Shown here: positions 6,180 to 6,455 of the stretch, piece by piece
How positions within the stretch are numbered: position 1 is the stretch's first letter
How the letters are laid out: each line of letters begins with the position of its first letter
Source: Actinomycetota bacterium
Lineage (GTDB): Bacteria > Actinomycetota > Actinomycetes > Actinomycetales > Microbacteriaceae
Assembly (NCBI GenBank): GCA_009704155.1
Contig: WLES01000049.1
Span: 1 to 6,455, forward strand
Length of the DNA: 6,455 nt
Direction of reading: 5' to 3'
Program-made: the position numbers and the translations under genes
Notes under the pieces: model-generated
Databases searched by the model: none
Seen by the model: the letters and a program-made list of their open reading frames with translations, nothing else
Told to the model about the DNA's origin: nothing

Positions 6180-6455
6180 ATGTCGGTTCGCATCAATCCC
6201 AGCATCCTCGCAGCGGATTTCGTCAATTTTGAGCGCGAACTCGGGCGTATCTCGGGCGCTGATTTTGTCCACGTCGACGTGATGGACGGTCACTTTGTTC
6301 CGAACTTGACCTTCGGAACCCAGATGGTGTCGCGCATCCACGAAGTTTCGGTTGCGCCGCTTGATGTTCATCTCATGATTGACGACAATGACCGTTGGGC
6401 GCCGCACTATGCAGAATTGGGCGCTGAGTCGGTCACTTTTCACGTTGAATCCACC
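6180..6455 (+). CDS. rpe: Ribulose-phosphate 3-epimerase (Rpe), 3'-truncated by the window edge
   Basis: Rpe interconverts ribulose 5-phosphate and xylulose 5-phosphate in the pentose phosphate pathway, as a cytosolic metal-dependent TIM-barrel enzyme. The ATG at 6180 opens a frame of 92 residues that stays open to the edge; the family is about 220 long, so a little over half is missing. Family motifs are unmistakable: INPSILAADF (5-14), HVDVMDGHFVPNLTFG (31-46), LDVHLMI (61-67) and VTFHVE (85-90). Three of the four expected metal ligands are visible (His31, Asp33, His64), with Asp33 also an expected acid/base residue; the fourth, an aspartate near the C-terminus, lies outside. The start fits because family members begin only a few residues before NPSIL and no start codon lies between the rsmB stop and 6180. 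Spacing to rsmB is 9 bases, so rpe probably belongs to the same transcript, perhaps with an extra promoter of its own. Confidence 0.96.
   Translation, partial: MSVRINPSILAADFVNFERELGRISGADFVHVDVMDGHFVPNLTFGTQMVSRIHEVSVAPLDVHLMIDDNDRWAPHYAELGAESVTFHVEST

Larger units (their letters stand above)
1..6455 (+). other. Housekeeping operon coaBC-metK-priA-fmt-rsmB-rpe
   Basis: All six genes are on one strand, with junctions of -4, 11, 12, -4 and 9 bases. No intergenic hairpin terminator can fit, so co-transcription is very likely. I recall the same relative order of these genes in Mycobacterium tuberculosis, there with other genes inserted, preceded by gmk and rpoZ and followed by ribD/ribG. From that I infer that gmk-rpoZ lie upstream of this window; this cannot be seen here. 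Any main promoter must be upstream of base 1. Confidence 0.85.

Noticed and set aside
6267..6287. Palindrome CACGTCGACGTG with further flanking symmetry in rpe
   Set aside because: It encodes the strictly conserved HVDVMD catalytic motif, so the symmetry is best explained by codon constraint.
5967..6443. 158-codon open frame on the - strand across the rsmB-rpe junction
   Set aside because: It is antisense to the conserved motifs of both RsmB and Rpe, and its product has no recognisable features; a shadow frame.
1..6455. Defence system, mobile element, CRISPR array or phage genes
   Set aside because: The window is filled by six recognisable housekeeping genes with gaps of at most 12 bases; no repeats arrays, transposase or integrase motifs are visible.

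Overview
The window is an ordinary but compact stretch of an actinobacterial housekeeping operon, all on the + strand, with almost no non-coding DNA. I infer an actinobacterium, most likely of the Microbacteriaceae or a relative, on three grounds. The gene order coaBC-metK-priA-fmt-rsmB-rpe is the classic actinobacterial order. PriA is the actinobacterial type without helicase motifs. CoaBC carries the variants PAMHTEMW and LTGADTG, which I recall from that phylum. Base composition looks moderately GC-rich by eye, roughly 55-60% and not computed. Several TTA leucine codons occur, which argues against Streptomyces. The genus cannot be fixed from the sequence alone.

Layout: 1-920 is the 3' part of coaBC, whose start lies upstream of the window. 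metK (917-2089) overlaps it by 4 bases. priA (2101-3933, GTG start) follows after 11 bases, and fmt (3946-4842) after 12 more. rsmB (4839-6170) overlaps fmt by 4 bases. rpe (6180-6455) starts 9 bases after rsmB and runs off the right edge. No gap between genes exceeds 12 bases, so no intergenic terminator, RNA gene or riboswitch fits. I saw no tRNA, rRNA, CRISPR, insertion sequence or attachment site.

The genes work in central metabolism and the information machinery: coenzyme A synthesis (CoaBC), S-adenosylmethionine synthesis (MetK), replication restart (PriA), formylation of initiator tRNA (Fmt), SAM-dependent 16S rRNA methylation (RsmB) and the pentose phosphate pathway (Rpe). MetK makes the methyl donor that RsmB uses, and Fmt and RsmB both serve translation.

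I found no previously undescribed system. The points worth a second look are modest: replaced canonical active-site residues in the CoaC domain, complete loss of helicase motifs in PriA, a divergent MetK loop, a possible leaderless promoter in front of rpe, and two small sequence patterns in priA (a 16-base perfect palindrome and a 9-base tandem repeat at its 3' end).
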